Assembly (NCBI GenBank): GCA_902651635.1
Contig: CACRSC010000025.1
Coordinates: 137,141 to 201,140, forward strand
Direction of reading: 5' to 3'
Source of the DNA: Mastigamoeba balamuthi
Lineage: Eukaryota; Evosea; Mastigamoebida; Mastigamoebidae
DNA: 64,000 nucleotides
Both the position numbers and the translations under genes were made by a program. Shown in pieces: positions 55,200 to 64,000 of this stretch; the first letter of the stretch is position 1, and every line of letters begins with the position of its first letter. The notes beneath the pieces are model-generated. The model worked only from the letters and a program-made list of their open reading frames with translations, made no database searches and was not told the origin of the DNA.

Positions 55200-55978
55200 T
55201 GGGGCCACACCACACCACCTCTTCGTCTCCCCTCCCTGTCTGTTCTCCTCCGCTCGGTTCAGCTCTCCCCACCCCACGCGGACCACTCGCACCTCGCACC
55301 CCACGCGGCAGAGTGTTTGAATAAACAGTGCCCCTTTGATTCAGCGGTCGCCCATTGCCCACTTGGATGCCGCGGAGATGAGTTGCCAGCCATGCGGGGC
55401 TCAGTGACTCTCCTCCTTCTCTCTCCCCGTAGTCCGTTTGTTTCGAATTACCAGCGCTATCCCGGCAGCCAGAACCACTCAGTTTGCACGATTGGCTGCA
55501 CATCAAAAACCAGAGAGAGCTCATTCGCATCGCAGACCCCTGCTACCTGGGTGCAGCACGGGTCGTAGCAGAGCTAGGAGCACGCCATCGCCCAAACACT
55601 ATTTTTGGCACTACCAACACATACAAAAAACCCCACCAACACCAAAATCTTCAGACCATCACTAACAAAGTACAACACCTAGACAGATAACATAGGTGTT
55701 GATTCTGAGATACCGCTGGGTGAAAAAGCCCTTTTTCCGTACGTTTAGGAATGCCCCCGGCCCTTTTGTTACTTCGGTCGGTTGTTCATGTTGGCCGGTG
55801 AATATTCGCGGCTCGGCAGGAAACAACAAATACGGTGTCTGTTCTCTGGAAAGGACATACTCCCATCTGCCCTTATCGCACAGAGTAGAGTTTGGCCGGT
55901 ATTTAAGCCCTTGCTCCTTTAGTCTGTTCTTCTTCCCACCCCCACTTCAGTTGGCCACACAGGCTCACAGCAACCTCA
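55200..55978. other. intergenic, upstream region of M4 protease gene
   Basis: Mostly A/T-richer sequence, homologous in blocks to 58523-58960. It includes AATAAACAGTGCCCCTTTGA (55319), GTGTCTGTTCTCTGGAAAGG and TTATCGCACAGAG. A TATTTAAG box lies at 55900-55907. No gene supported. Confidence 0.5.
55900..55907 (+). promoter_or_regulatory. TATA-like box of the M4 protease gene
   Basis: TATTTAAG about 72 nt upstream of the ATG at 55979, inside a block conserved in the second copy. The equivalent there (near 58943) reads CATTTACG, so the box is damaged in the broken copy. Confidence 0.45.
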
Positions 55979-57196
55979 ATGCACAGCACTCGCTCGTTCC
56001 TCTCCCCGTCTCTGTTCTCCTTCCTTGCCGACGAGCACAAGAGCCTCGTCTCCAGGCACATACGCAAGCCCATGTGCTGCCCGCTGGCGACCAAGGGCTT
56101 CGAGCGCCGCTACTCGTGGGCCCACACCGACCTCGTGCTGAGCGACGAGCAGCTCGGCCAGACTGGCATCCAGGCCTGGTCCTCCAACATGGACGAGTGC
56201 GTCTACCCTCCCACCGCCGTGCTCTGCCTCAGCCGCCGCGGCTGGGGCGCCGGCCCGAGGTTCGGGGACACCGAGGTCGACCGCGTGGCCAGCTCGCTGG
56301 CGTGGTGCCTGCGCGTCGTGCACGAGTGCCTGAGGGACACGGGGGTCAGGATCAGGCCTCCGGTGCCCCCGATGGTCCGCGCGTTCGTGTACTACGGCCC
56401 GCAGTTCGTCTGCGACAGCCAGACGGAGCATTCGGGCTCCGTCCTCCGGTTCTCCAAGCCGCGACTCGAGACCGATGCGGGAGCCGTCCTCGAGTCGTCG
56501 TACACGGACAACGTGGAGATCGTGGCCCACGAGTTCTTCCACGGCACCTCGAGGCTCGAGTACGCCGGCCTTTCGGGAGCGATCGACGAGGCGAGCGCTG
56601 ACATCTTCGGCGTGCTCGTCCGGATGTACCGCCACTGGGCCAGCAATGCGGAGGGCGCGCCGGTGGCGGGACTACCTCAGGGCTGGTGGCGCGGCCCTGA
56701 GTGGTGGGTCGTGGGCATGGGCATCATGGACCCCTTCCTCAGGTCCGACATCCTCGTGACCTCCTCTGCCATGCGGTGCCTCGCCCCAAATCCTCCCGAC
56801 GGGGTGCTGCTCATGGAGCAGGTCGCCACGCACATGGCCGACGTCGCCCCCTACGACTCGCCGAGCCGCAACAACGACTGGGGCAACGTGCACACCAACA
56901 TGGGGATCGCCTCGAGGGCGTTCTACCACCTGGCCATGAGCTTCAGCGACAGCCAGCCCCCCTGGACCACTGCCGCATCGCTGTGGTTCGGAGCGCTACG
57001 CTTTCTGGGCGACAGCACTGTGATCCACCCCGCGGAGGGCGGCCACCCCGAGAGCGCGAACCCGGACTGCGACAACCCCACTTTCGGTCGCCTGGAGTGG
57101 GCCATGATTCACGTGGCCAACGACAACACCGACAGCCTCAGGGTAATGGATGCGTGGAATCAGGTCGGCGTGGTGCCAGCGGCTCCTTTCCACTAA
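55979..57196 (+). CDS. thermolysin-family (M4) metalloprotease, intronless
   Basis: Zinc protease of 405 residues in a single exon. The catalytic helix is VEIVAHEFFHGTSRLEYAGL (HExxH), with the third zinc ligand Glu in GAIDEASADIFGVLV. The substrate-stabilising His lies in NDWGNVHTNMGIASRAFYHL, which matches the M4 DxGGVHTNSGI region. The N-terminus (MHSTRSFLSPSLFSFLADEH) is not a clear signal peptide, and the long FTP/PepSY propeptide of secreted bacterial M4 enzymes is missing, so it may be cytosolic or proteolytically independent. Lack of introns in an intron-rich region and a mainly bacterial family point to horizontal acquisition (inference). A 5' fragment is repeated at 63061. Confidence 0.85.
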   Translation: MHSTRSFLSPSLFSFLADEHKSLVSRHIRKPMCCPLATKGFERRYSWAHTDLVLSDEQLGQTGIQAWSSNMDECVYPPTAVLCLSRRGWGAGPRFGDTEVDRVASSLAWCLRVVHECLRDTGVRIRPPVPPMVRAFVYYGPQFVCDSQTEHSGSVLRFSKPRLETDAGAVLESSYTDNVEIVAHEFFHGTSRLEYAGLSGAIDEASADIFGVLVRMYRHWASNAEGAPVAGLPQGWWRGPEWWVVGMGIMDPFLRSDILVTSSAMRCLAPNPPDGVLLMEQVATHMADVAPYDSPSRNNDWGNVHTNMGIASRAFYHLAMSFSDSQPPWTTAASLWFGALRFLGDSTVIHPAEGGHPESANPDCDNPTFGRLEWAMIHVANDNTDSLRVMDAWNQVGVVPAAPFH

Positions 57197-57429
57197 AAGT
57201 TGGTAAGATCTGTGCCTCGGCTGAGCAAGCCGTTTGATCGCTCCCACAGAAGAATGGTCACATCAGTTTGTAGTTTTCTGCTTCACTCTGTGTTGCTTGC
57301 TCGTATTTCCATCAGTTGTCTGAGTTTCTACATTTGCACATTTCCCAAGAAGATATGGTGTGAAAACTCTTAGTGAAGAATACACATCTCCCAGGCACAC
57401 GGCTCAAATGCAGTCCCCTAGAGTATTCT

Positions 57430-58025
57430 CTCACTGAGAAGCGGCGAGCTCGTGGCTGCGTCCGAGGAGGCCGTATCGGAGCTGTGGGGCGAGTTCAAGG
57501 AGAGCCTCTGTTACATGTGGGAGCTGCACCTCGTGGTGTCGCAGCTGGTGCTGGCCACTGACATGTCGCGGCACCTCGAGATCACCTCCCAGTTCAGCAC
57601 CCACGTCACCACGGGCAAGGTCGACGGGGCCAACAAGGCGGACAGGCTGGTGGTCCTGCAGATGATGATCAAGGCGGCTGACGTGTCCAACCCCACGCGG
57701 CCGTGGGCTTGAACAAGGCGGCTGACGTGTTCAACCCCACTGGGCTGCGTGCACGCGGTGGGCGCAGTGCGTGATGAGCAAGTTCTTCGGGCAGGGGGAC
57801 AGGGAGCGGGAGGAGGGCCTGACGGTGTCGCCGTTCATGGACCGGCAGACGGCGGACACGGCCAACTGCCAGCTGGCCTTCATCAAGTTCATCGTGCGCC
57901 CCATGTCGGAGCTTGTCCACCACATCAACCCCGACGTCTCCCGCGCCATGCTCGCCAAGCTCGAGGCCAACTCGGTCAAGTGGGGCGGCTCCAGCCTGTC
58001 CTCTAGCAACAGATCCCGCAAGTAA
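57430..58025 (+). pseudogene. truncated receptor phosphodiesterase relic
   Basis: Derived from phosphodiesterase 3. It retains a Cache fragment (SGELVAASEEAVSELWGE) fused directly to the middle of the catalytic domain (MWELHLVVSQLVLATDMSRH); the TM helix, coiled coil and both HD metal motifs (NSTHAADV, ACHDYGH) are deleted. The frame then reads to ADVSNPTRPWA and stops (TGA at 57710) beside a short direct repeat (AAGGCGGCTGACGTGTYCAACCCC twice). The last part (FFGQGDREREEGLTVSPF, CQLAFIKFIV, ending NRSRK) continues in another frame to the original stop at 58025. It cannot be catalytic. Confidence 0.9.
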
Positions 58026-58273
58026 AGTACAGTGTATAAGACCTTCTGAATACGGGAAATATGTGGTGACTCCCAGAAGTCAGTTGTTGTGTGTGGTGAC
58101 TCCGCTCAGACGTCTCGCGGACCTCGCACTTCTGGGGCACACAAGGGCGCCGCCCCTCATATCGGCTATATCCGACAAACGGTTGTATTATTGGCTCTCT
58201 GCATTTCATTTGTTTGTTTTTCGCACACCGCCGGGAAAACCCGTAAAAACAGCACCCACCGCCCCATCGATCC

Positions 58274-58522
58274 ATGTCTGCTCGTGCATGCTTTTCGCCA
58301 GTGTTTGCCGCGGCTGTAGCCCGGTACTGCGTGCCCCAGGCCAGCAGGGCAGTCTCCATGGCCCCAGCACCGCCCTCAGGCGAGGAGCTGGTCCGCCAGC
58401 GCGCCAGAACCGAAGAGACCCGGCAGAGGATCCTGGTGCTCATCGAGCAGATGAATCATCAGCCCACGACCGCGACGACGTCACCCGATTCGCCAGAGGG
58501 ATCTGCGAAGAGACCCTCGTGA
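58274..58522 (+). CDS. 82-codon ORF, copy B
   Basis: Duplicate of 54951-55199 with the same length and frame: MSARACFSPVFAAAVARYCV, then MAPAPPSGEELVRQRARTEE and the helix TRQRILVLIEQMNHQ. It lies at the same distance after the phosphodiesterase relic as copy A does after gene 3. Whether it is expressed is unknown, but its open frame has survived while both flanking genes in this copy of the block are broken. Confidence 0.4.
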   Translation: MSARACFSPVFAAAVARYCVPQASRAVSMAPAPPSGEELVRQRARTEETRQRILVLIEQMNHQPTTATTSPDSPEGSAKRPS

Positions 58523-58960
58523 TGGAGCCACAGCTGACATCCTCTTGGCGTCCTCCCCTCTCCTCCCTGTCTGTTCTCCTCCGCTCGGTTCAGTCCACCC
58601 ACCCCACGCGGACCACTCGCACCTCGCACCCCACGCAGCAGAGTGTTTTAATAAACAGTGCCCCTTTGATTCAGCGGTCGACTTGGATGCTGCGGAGATG
58701 AGTTGCCAGCATAGCGGAGCTCAGTGACTAACCCCCTCCTTTCTCCACGTGGTCCGTTTTTTTCTTCGAATTGCAAAATCCGTGTGCATTTCCGTACATT
58801 TTGAAATGTCCCTGGCCCTTCTGGCTGTGTTTTTCTGTTGATTCAACATTCAGCGGCCCACGAGAACAATGCTTCAATATTATCAGTGTCTGTTCTCTGT
58901 AAAGCCCGTCTGCCCTTATCGCACAGAGCAGAGTATGGCTGGCATTTACGCCCTTGCTCC
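58523..58960. other. duplicated upstream region of the broken protease copy
   Basis: Homologous in order to 55200-55915, with small indels. It ends at CCCTTGCTCC (58960), after which homology to the protease promoter stops and the inserted segment begins. No gene of its own. Confidence 0.6.
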
Positions 58961-59338
58961 AACAGAGTCCCGGAGAAATCACACCCACTTGCCTTCGGGG
59001 AGGGGTGCAAATGTCACAAATTACAACGATCCTTGATTTCTCTCTGTGTGATGACACACCCAAACAGTTACAGGAAGCCTGATCAGTTGGGTTGAAGGCG
59101 GTAACATCAGTTGCTGATGAGAGAGGAACATACAGAGGTTATGGCACCGAATCCTCGAGTTCGGGCCAGTGATTTGCAAACTCGGTCCCGCTCCAGGAGG
59201 ATAGCAAACTCAGTCCCAGGTGTTTTCTGATCCAAAACAAGTGTTAACCGAGCTGTTTTGAGGCATCTTTCACAAAACACACCCACGAAACAATACTGCC
59301 ACAGAGAAACGGCACTTTTATTCACTTCATAGAGTGGG

Positions 59339-61312
59339 TTACTTGTGAGGGGAAAGGGCGTGGAACCGGTGGGAATTAAACCGGGGAAAGGGGTCTACTT
59401 GCTGCCCCAGCTGCCCATCGGGAAGCCCAGTGGCCAGCCCAGTGGTGGCATCGCATATGTGCCATCGAAGGGCTGCATCTGGCCCGTGGCTGCCGCTGCT
59501 GGGGCTGCAATGTTCCAAAGCAGCTGGCTGTGCAACGGCAGGAGCAGGAGGAGTGGAACTCGGGACCGTGGCTCCGCTGGGCCAGAGCTGCTCGATCGTC
59601 ATAGGCTTGCCCACAATGCACGAGACCATGACTGCAACCTGGGCATTGCTGATCACCATCAGCTGCTGTGCCTGTGCTGCCTGGCGTGATGATGCACGCT
59701 CCTCCTGCTCGCACATGCACTCAATCCAGCTGTCGTTCATCTGGTTGATCATGTTGAAGGCAGCCTCATACGGGATTGTGCTGACAACGGGGGCAGCAGC
59801 ACGTGCTGCAGCCTTAGCAACGGGGACCTGGAGCACAGAGATCTGCCCAACAGCCCTTCCTGGTGGTGGTCTTTGCACCTGCATCTCGGCAGCAGTGGCA
59901 GCGACAGGAACGTCCCCAAGTGCTATCGGCACCACCAGGTCCACGGGCACTGGCAGTGGTGTGTCGTCTTCTTCTGCCTCCTGAGGTGCTGCGGGTGGGA
60001 CACTCTGTGGCAGGGTCCTCTTGTCGCACTTCTTTGCCCTCCTTGACTTGACGAAGTCATTGTACAGCCTCCTGATGTACTTGTTAGCCATCGGCACCCT
60101 GATAACCCTGAGTCCGTGGTAGATCCCTGAATATTATAAGGGCTGTTAGTGGTGAAGAAACAGCATGAATGGGAAACGAACCGAGCAGGTAGCTTGGGCT
60201 GACCCGGAAGACCTTTCCAGGCAGTGCCTCCTTGAACTCCCACACGAGGGAGAAGGGGCGCGGGTGGAGCACGGCCTCCATGGGTACGACTCCGGGCCAG
60301 TGCATGACATTGAGCATCACGATGCCCAACATCGAGATGGAGACAGCAAGCATGACGAGGGGGGTAGAGCCATACTCATAGTGCAAGACGACGTCCCCAT
60401 CACTGATGAGCAGGTTGACACCATCGCCTGCCCAGTCGTCCGCAACATGCCCTCCATGGTTTTCCCCACCTGGAGCCACTGCTGGTCCTGCAGCTGCAGC
60501 ACCCCCAATAACTGCTGCCTCCATGTGTGGGTCAGCCACCGCTGCTGCTGCTGGTGGAGGAGCCATGGCAGGCAGCCCAAAGTGTGGCTTCGGGGGGGGT
60601 CTTTATGTCCGGCAGCGGCTTCTCCTTCTGCAAAGAGAGGCGCCACCTTAGTCATAAGGGCACGAAAGCCAGAAAATGGGAGATATCATTGCCAACGAGA
60701 AGAGTGATCGCACTGTAGAACTTGTGCTTGTTGACCAAGTTTGTGGCCCGCGACCCTGTGCCAACTAAGATCGGCCAGAAGGGCTGGGGATACGAGAAGA
60801 GCCAGGGGCAGTGCACGTCCTTGCACACTGCCTCTGCCTGTGCCGCTGTCTTTGGTATCTTCTTTTTTCACCACCTTTGGCGCTGTGTCCTTGTCAACCA
60901 ATGACTTCTTGGCGGCTATGCACACGGACTTATTGAGCACCAGCATCTTCTCTCCACCGTCTTCTTGTGCTGCGTCCTTTGCCGTGTGCTTTATGGTTGT
61001 TGAACCATGGTGCTGTTTTAGAAAAGATAGTTTTGCACCGGCAGAAGAAAAAAATTGGGCCGTTGGGGCCGTTTTGCTTTCTGGGCCCTCAGGCTCATGC
61101 TGTGATGGCAGAATGGCGGAGCTGAGATGCCCGTCATGTGCAAAGCCTTCGCTCAAACCACTGGGCCATCTCAGTAGAGCCTCTCGGTGACCAGTTGGCT
61201 GGCTGCACATAGCCACACTCTCGAAAGTGCACCAGTTGGAGCAGCAGTCACTGCTGTGGACTTCGTTCCCATTCTGTCGAATCTCACTGTGGGAGACATT
61301 GCTGATCTGCAT
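59339..61312 (-). CDS. multi-exon gene inside the insertion, unknown, probably frameshifted
   Basis: Minus-strand coding can be followed through several exons. An upstream Lys-rich part (SVCIAAKKSLVDKDTAPKVV) leads via a GTGCAA donor to NLVNKHKFYSAITLLVGNDI. A further intron leads to KEKPLPDIKTPP, then PHFGLPAMAPPPAAAA. These last two need a one-base shift at a run of eight G (60592-60599). DGDVVLHYEYGSTPLVMLAV and SLVWEFKEALPGK follow. After an intron come YHGLRVIRV and MANKYIRRLYNDFVKSRRAK. A C-terminal helical region (AAFNMINQMNDSWIECMCEQ) runs to a stop at 59339. No family recognised. It could be an accessory protein of the inserted element. Confidence 0.4.
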
Positions 61313-61765
61313 ATGCTGCTATGCGATCCTCTCTCTTGGCCACAGCTGCTGCGCAATGGGAGTGACCTCTGCTCACGAAAGAACCGAATTCGGCAGCCCT
61401 GGAAGCAGCAGTGAGCTGCTTCGAGATAGTGTCGCTGCAGCCACGAATTCCCAGGTCCGTGCTTCAGCTCCGTGATGCCATGGTATTCATTGAGGTCAAG
61501 CTGAACTGCACAGGCATCTTCTACCTCTGCCATGGCACGCACATCATCATGAAGTTCGGCATTGACGGTTTGGTGAAGCTCTCGGGGTCTGGGATGATTG
61601 AAGGCATCACTATGCATTGCATTGGCACGGATTCTCCCAGTTGTTCCCGTTCCTTGACTTACTTAGAAGTAGGTGATTTGCCTGATCACAGCCAGACAAC
61701 CTGACATTGGGCATTGCAATTGCTGATGAGACACATGTATTGTTATAAATTCACTTTCACATGCT

Positions 61766-62686
61766 ATGGGGTTTCCTCAGCTCATGATGGATTTTCGTGG
61801 ATGCCTGCAGCTGCGAGTTGGGGCAATGGCTCTTCCAGTGCTTTCTGTCCTCCTCCTCGACTGGCACTGCATAACCGAAGCATTCGGTGACATGGCCAGT
61901 GCCAAGAGCACCTCAGAGATTGCTTGGGTCTGCCCATGCTGTGCATACTACGGTGCAGACAAAGACGTCTGATACCGGGACCCATTTAGCCAAGTTCCTC
62001 GAGCTGCAGCATGGGGGACGCCTGGCCTGGCAGCAGATCTGTGCATGCTGAAGTGTGTCTTTGGTACCGTGTTCGTCATGTATGATGCTGCACATGGTCT
62101 CGCCCGCATCCTGTCAAACGTTCTGATTGGAATCCTCCACTGGTTCGCAATTGTGGGAATGGATCCGGCCTGGGAGACAGCATTCGTGTTTGTTGTAGCT
62201 GGCACAAACTCCCTTGTCTCGTACAGCAAGCAGAAGTGCACAGACATGAACGGTGTTAAGCAGTGGATTGCATACCACCGTCGTGACTCAGTGACCGCGT
62301 TCTTTCGCACCAACCTGCCACAGAGGCGTGTGCAGTCACTCGACTGGAACGAGAGATGCAGCATCCCCGAACTCGTTGCTGATACCGTCGATGGGGCCCT
62401 ACTGGCCATTGAGCGCTGGCACGCCCTCAACTACAGCACGGACAACAGGCCTGTGCCCGAGCTTGTCGCAGAGTGGGAGGAGTGTAGGCGGCCGGTGATC
62501 AACCTCATGCATGTGATGCGAATGCCGGAGTACACGTCTGTGCATTACATGATCCGACACCAGTTCGCTGAATTCGAGGAGTTTGGACCACTCGGCGCCT
62601 TGATCAATGAAGGAGTCGAGGGCATGAACATGGTCTTGGAGGCTAGTGGCACAAGCGATCCCAGAGTGCTCTGGTGCTGGGGATAG
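61766..62686 (+). pseudogene. degenerate transposase-like coding region
   Basis: Two plus-strand pieces, 61766-61972 (ending CPCCAYYGADKDV) and 62045-62686, are separated by a stretch where THLAKFLELQHGG reads in another frame. The second piece has MLKCVFGTVFVMYDAAHGLA, then ADTVDGALLAIERWHALNYS and VINLMHVMRMPEYTSVHYMI. It continues with HQFAEFEEFGPLGALINEGV and EGMN. The H-x-F-x-x-FG-x-L-x-x-x-x-x-EG-x-E-x-x-N pattern is common near the C-terminus of several DDE transposase families, but the catalytic acids could not be identified. Frameshifts suggest decay. A domesticated or unrelated gene is possible. Confidence 0.35.
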
Positions 62687-63060
62687 CTGCACTGCAACGA
62701 CAGCCATTGTGAGGCGTTTGGCTGCACAGCAAGTAGTAAATCACTACTGTAGGTCCGATTTCTTCCAGTTTTCGGGTCCGTTGCTTTGACTGTTTCGTGC
62801 CCTTCGGGGCAGTCAGTCCTGCTCTGGTATTCCTCATTGGGGAGCTCTCCTGTAGAGCTACTTTCAGGGTTCATGTTTGTCATTATCGTTCTGTGCTCAG
62901 GGGATCATGAAACGAGTCCACTCAATTATTTCTATCAGATAAATTTCTGTATCTTTCAGTGCAGGAACAAGGACCGACGGATCCCACTAAGTGGTCCAAG
63001 GACGCCTGTTAATCTTCCCACCCCCACTTCAGTTGGCCACACAGGCTCACAGCAACCTCA

Positions 63061-63597
63061 ATGCACAGCACTCGCTCGTTCCTCTCCCCGTCTCTGTTCT
63101 CCTTCCTGGCCGACGAGCACAAGAGCCTCGTCTCCGGGCACATATGCAAGCCCCTGTGCTGCCCGCTGGCGACCAAGGGCTTCGAGCGCCGCTACTCGTG
63201 GGCCCACACCGACCTCGTGCTGAGCGACGAGCAGCTCGGCCAGACTGGCATCCAGGCCTGGTCCTCCAACATGGACGAGTGCGTCTACCCTCCCACCGCC
63301 GTGCTCTGCCTCAGCCGCCGCGGCTGGGACGCCGGCCCGAGGTTCGGGGACTCCGAGGCCGACCGCGTGGCCAGCTCGCTGGCGTGGTGCCTGCGCGTCG
63401 TGCACGAGTGCCTGAGGGACACGGGGATCAGGATCAGGCCTCCGGTGCCCCCGATGGTCCGCGCGTTCGTGTACTACGGCCCGCAGTTCGTCTGCGACAG
63501 CCAGACGGAGCCGTCGGGCTCCGTCCTCCGGTTCTCCAAGCCGCGGCTCGAGACCGACGCGGGAGCCGTTCTCGAGTCACAGCACCAGAAAATTTGA
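63061..63597 (+). pseudogene. truncated M4 protease copy
   Basis: Begins with the same MHSTRSFLSPSLFSFLADEH and stays nearly identical to the intact enzyme for about 173 residues (to LETDAGAVLES). It then departs into QHQKI and stops at 63597. The break falls just before the zinc-binding helix, so all catalytic residues are missing. The 5' leader (from about 63011) is also shared. It is the distal end of the duplicated block, displaced from its promoter by the 58961-63010 insertion. Confidence 0.9.
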
Positions 63598-64000
63598 CAG
63601 AATTACGAGTTTTTCGTGCAAATTTGTCTCAAATGTCGTCTTTCTTATAGTTTCATGCCAAATCCGTGTATTGAAAAAAGCTGTGCATATCTAAAGAGAA
63701 AGAATGGCAAAACAGGTGGAGGAGGTCAGCAAAGTGAGAAACGAGCAGTCCTGTTATTACTTAATAGGGGCTTGTGGTGATGAAGCAGCTCGGAATGATC
63801 AGCAAACTGTCCCAGTCAATGCCTGCGGTCCTTCCCTTCCACTCAGGAAGGACAGCAACGCACCTGAACACATCATCAAGTGGTAGTGATTCGTTGCACG
63901 TTTTCTCATCACTCTCATATGGGAAGGGCAGCAGGGGGATACTCCTATCAGGCTGCTTTATTGCTCGAACAACAATGCAATCCTGGCCACTCTTTGTGCC
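63598..64000. other. end of window, no supported gene
   Basis: A/T-richer sequence with no homology to the intact protease 3' half and no recognisable coding or RNA feature. A 60-codon frame at 63704-63886 has no distinguishing marks. Confidence 0.4.

Larger units (their letters stand above)
58961..63010. mobile_element. about 4-kb insertion splitting the duplicated protease gene region
   Basis: Homology to the intact locus (55200-57196) is lost at about 58960 and resumes at about 63005-63011 (TCTTCCCACCCCCACTTCAG, matching 55928). Everything between is extra. It is visibly less GC-rich and contains unrelated coding stretches on both strands. The ends read AACAGAGTCC.. and ..GGACGCCTGTT, a possible imperfect 10-11-bp terminal inverted repeat, and no clear target-site duplication was found. 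A decayed DNA transposon is the simplest reading. The class cannot be named from what is visible. Confidence 0.55.

Noticed and set aside
58961-63010. Firm terminal inverted repeats and target-site duplication for the insertion
   Set aside because: Only about 10 bp match imperfectly at the ends, and part of CTGTT may belong to the original target (TCTGTTCTTCTTCCC). The ends were therefore recorded as possible only.

Overview
The window is GC-rich eukaryotic nuclear DNA. Genes are close together on both strands. Most are interrupted by short spliceosomal introns (about 40-350 nt), one carries a tRNA-Glu on its flank, and the protein families are eukaryotic: PHD finger, E2 ubiquitin-conjugating, U-box, RING/TRAF, F-box-like, class I cyclic-nucleotide phosphodiesterase (PDE), thrombospondin type 1 (TSP1) and RNase T2. 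Dense short introns, receptor-like phosphodiesterases, GPI- or single-pass surface glycoproteins and a few bacterial-type enzymes suggest a free-living protist. An amoebozoan is possible, but the species cannot be fixed from the sequence alone. Because GC is high at third codon positions, antisense frames stay open for hundreds of codons. Gene calls therefore rest on domain motifs and on splice junctions that restore frame.

Layout. 0.9-9.5 kb: PHD-finger protein (-), a single-pass surface glycoprotein (+), and a tandem-UBC BIRC6-like E2 (-). 10-18.4 kb: RING/TRAF-finger/pentapeptide protein (-), another single-pass glycoprotein (+), secreted RNase T2 (+), and a Cys-rich probably GPI-anchored protein (-). 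19.2-23.3 kb: a TSP1-repeat cluster of one relic and two intact genes. 23.4-31.7 kb: an unrecognised multi-exon gene (-), an adenylation/carrier/thioester-reductase enzyme with a half ZZ finger (-), a helical-repeat protein (+) and a sterol-methyltransferase-like enzyme (+). 32.2-35.3 kb: receptor phosphodiesterase 1. 35.9-42.2 kb: F-box/LRR-like protein (-) and a roughly 20-ankyrin U-box E3 (-). 42.1-45.05 kb: a MORN-repeat gene present twice because the assembly carries a 1.48 kb segment twice, joined by a single N. 45.1-47.5 kb: GDP-mannose hydrolase-type NUDIX gene, tRNA-Glu(CTC) and an Ala-rich protein. 48-63.6 kb: receptor phosphodiesterases 2 and 3, then a duplicated block of phosphodiesterase, 82-codon ORF and M4 protease. 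The second copy of that block is decayed and is split by a roughly 4 kb lower-GC insertion.

The most coherent theme is a family of receptor phosphodiesterases: signal peptide, extracellular Cache-like sensor, one membrane helix, short coiled coil, cytosolic PDE catalytic domain. This architecture would let an outside ligand control cAMP/cGMP breakdown directly. Four of its loci (three intact, one relic) lie in this window, and the three intact genes share an identical 10-nt element just upstream of the start codon. Several ubiquitin-pathway genes (E2, U-box, RING, F-box-like) are also present but are not arranged as an operon. The introns use an unusual 5' splice site, G(T/C)RCG, including several GC-AG introns.
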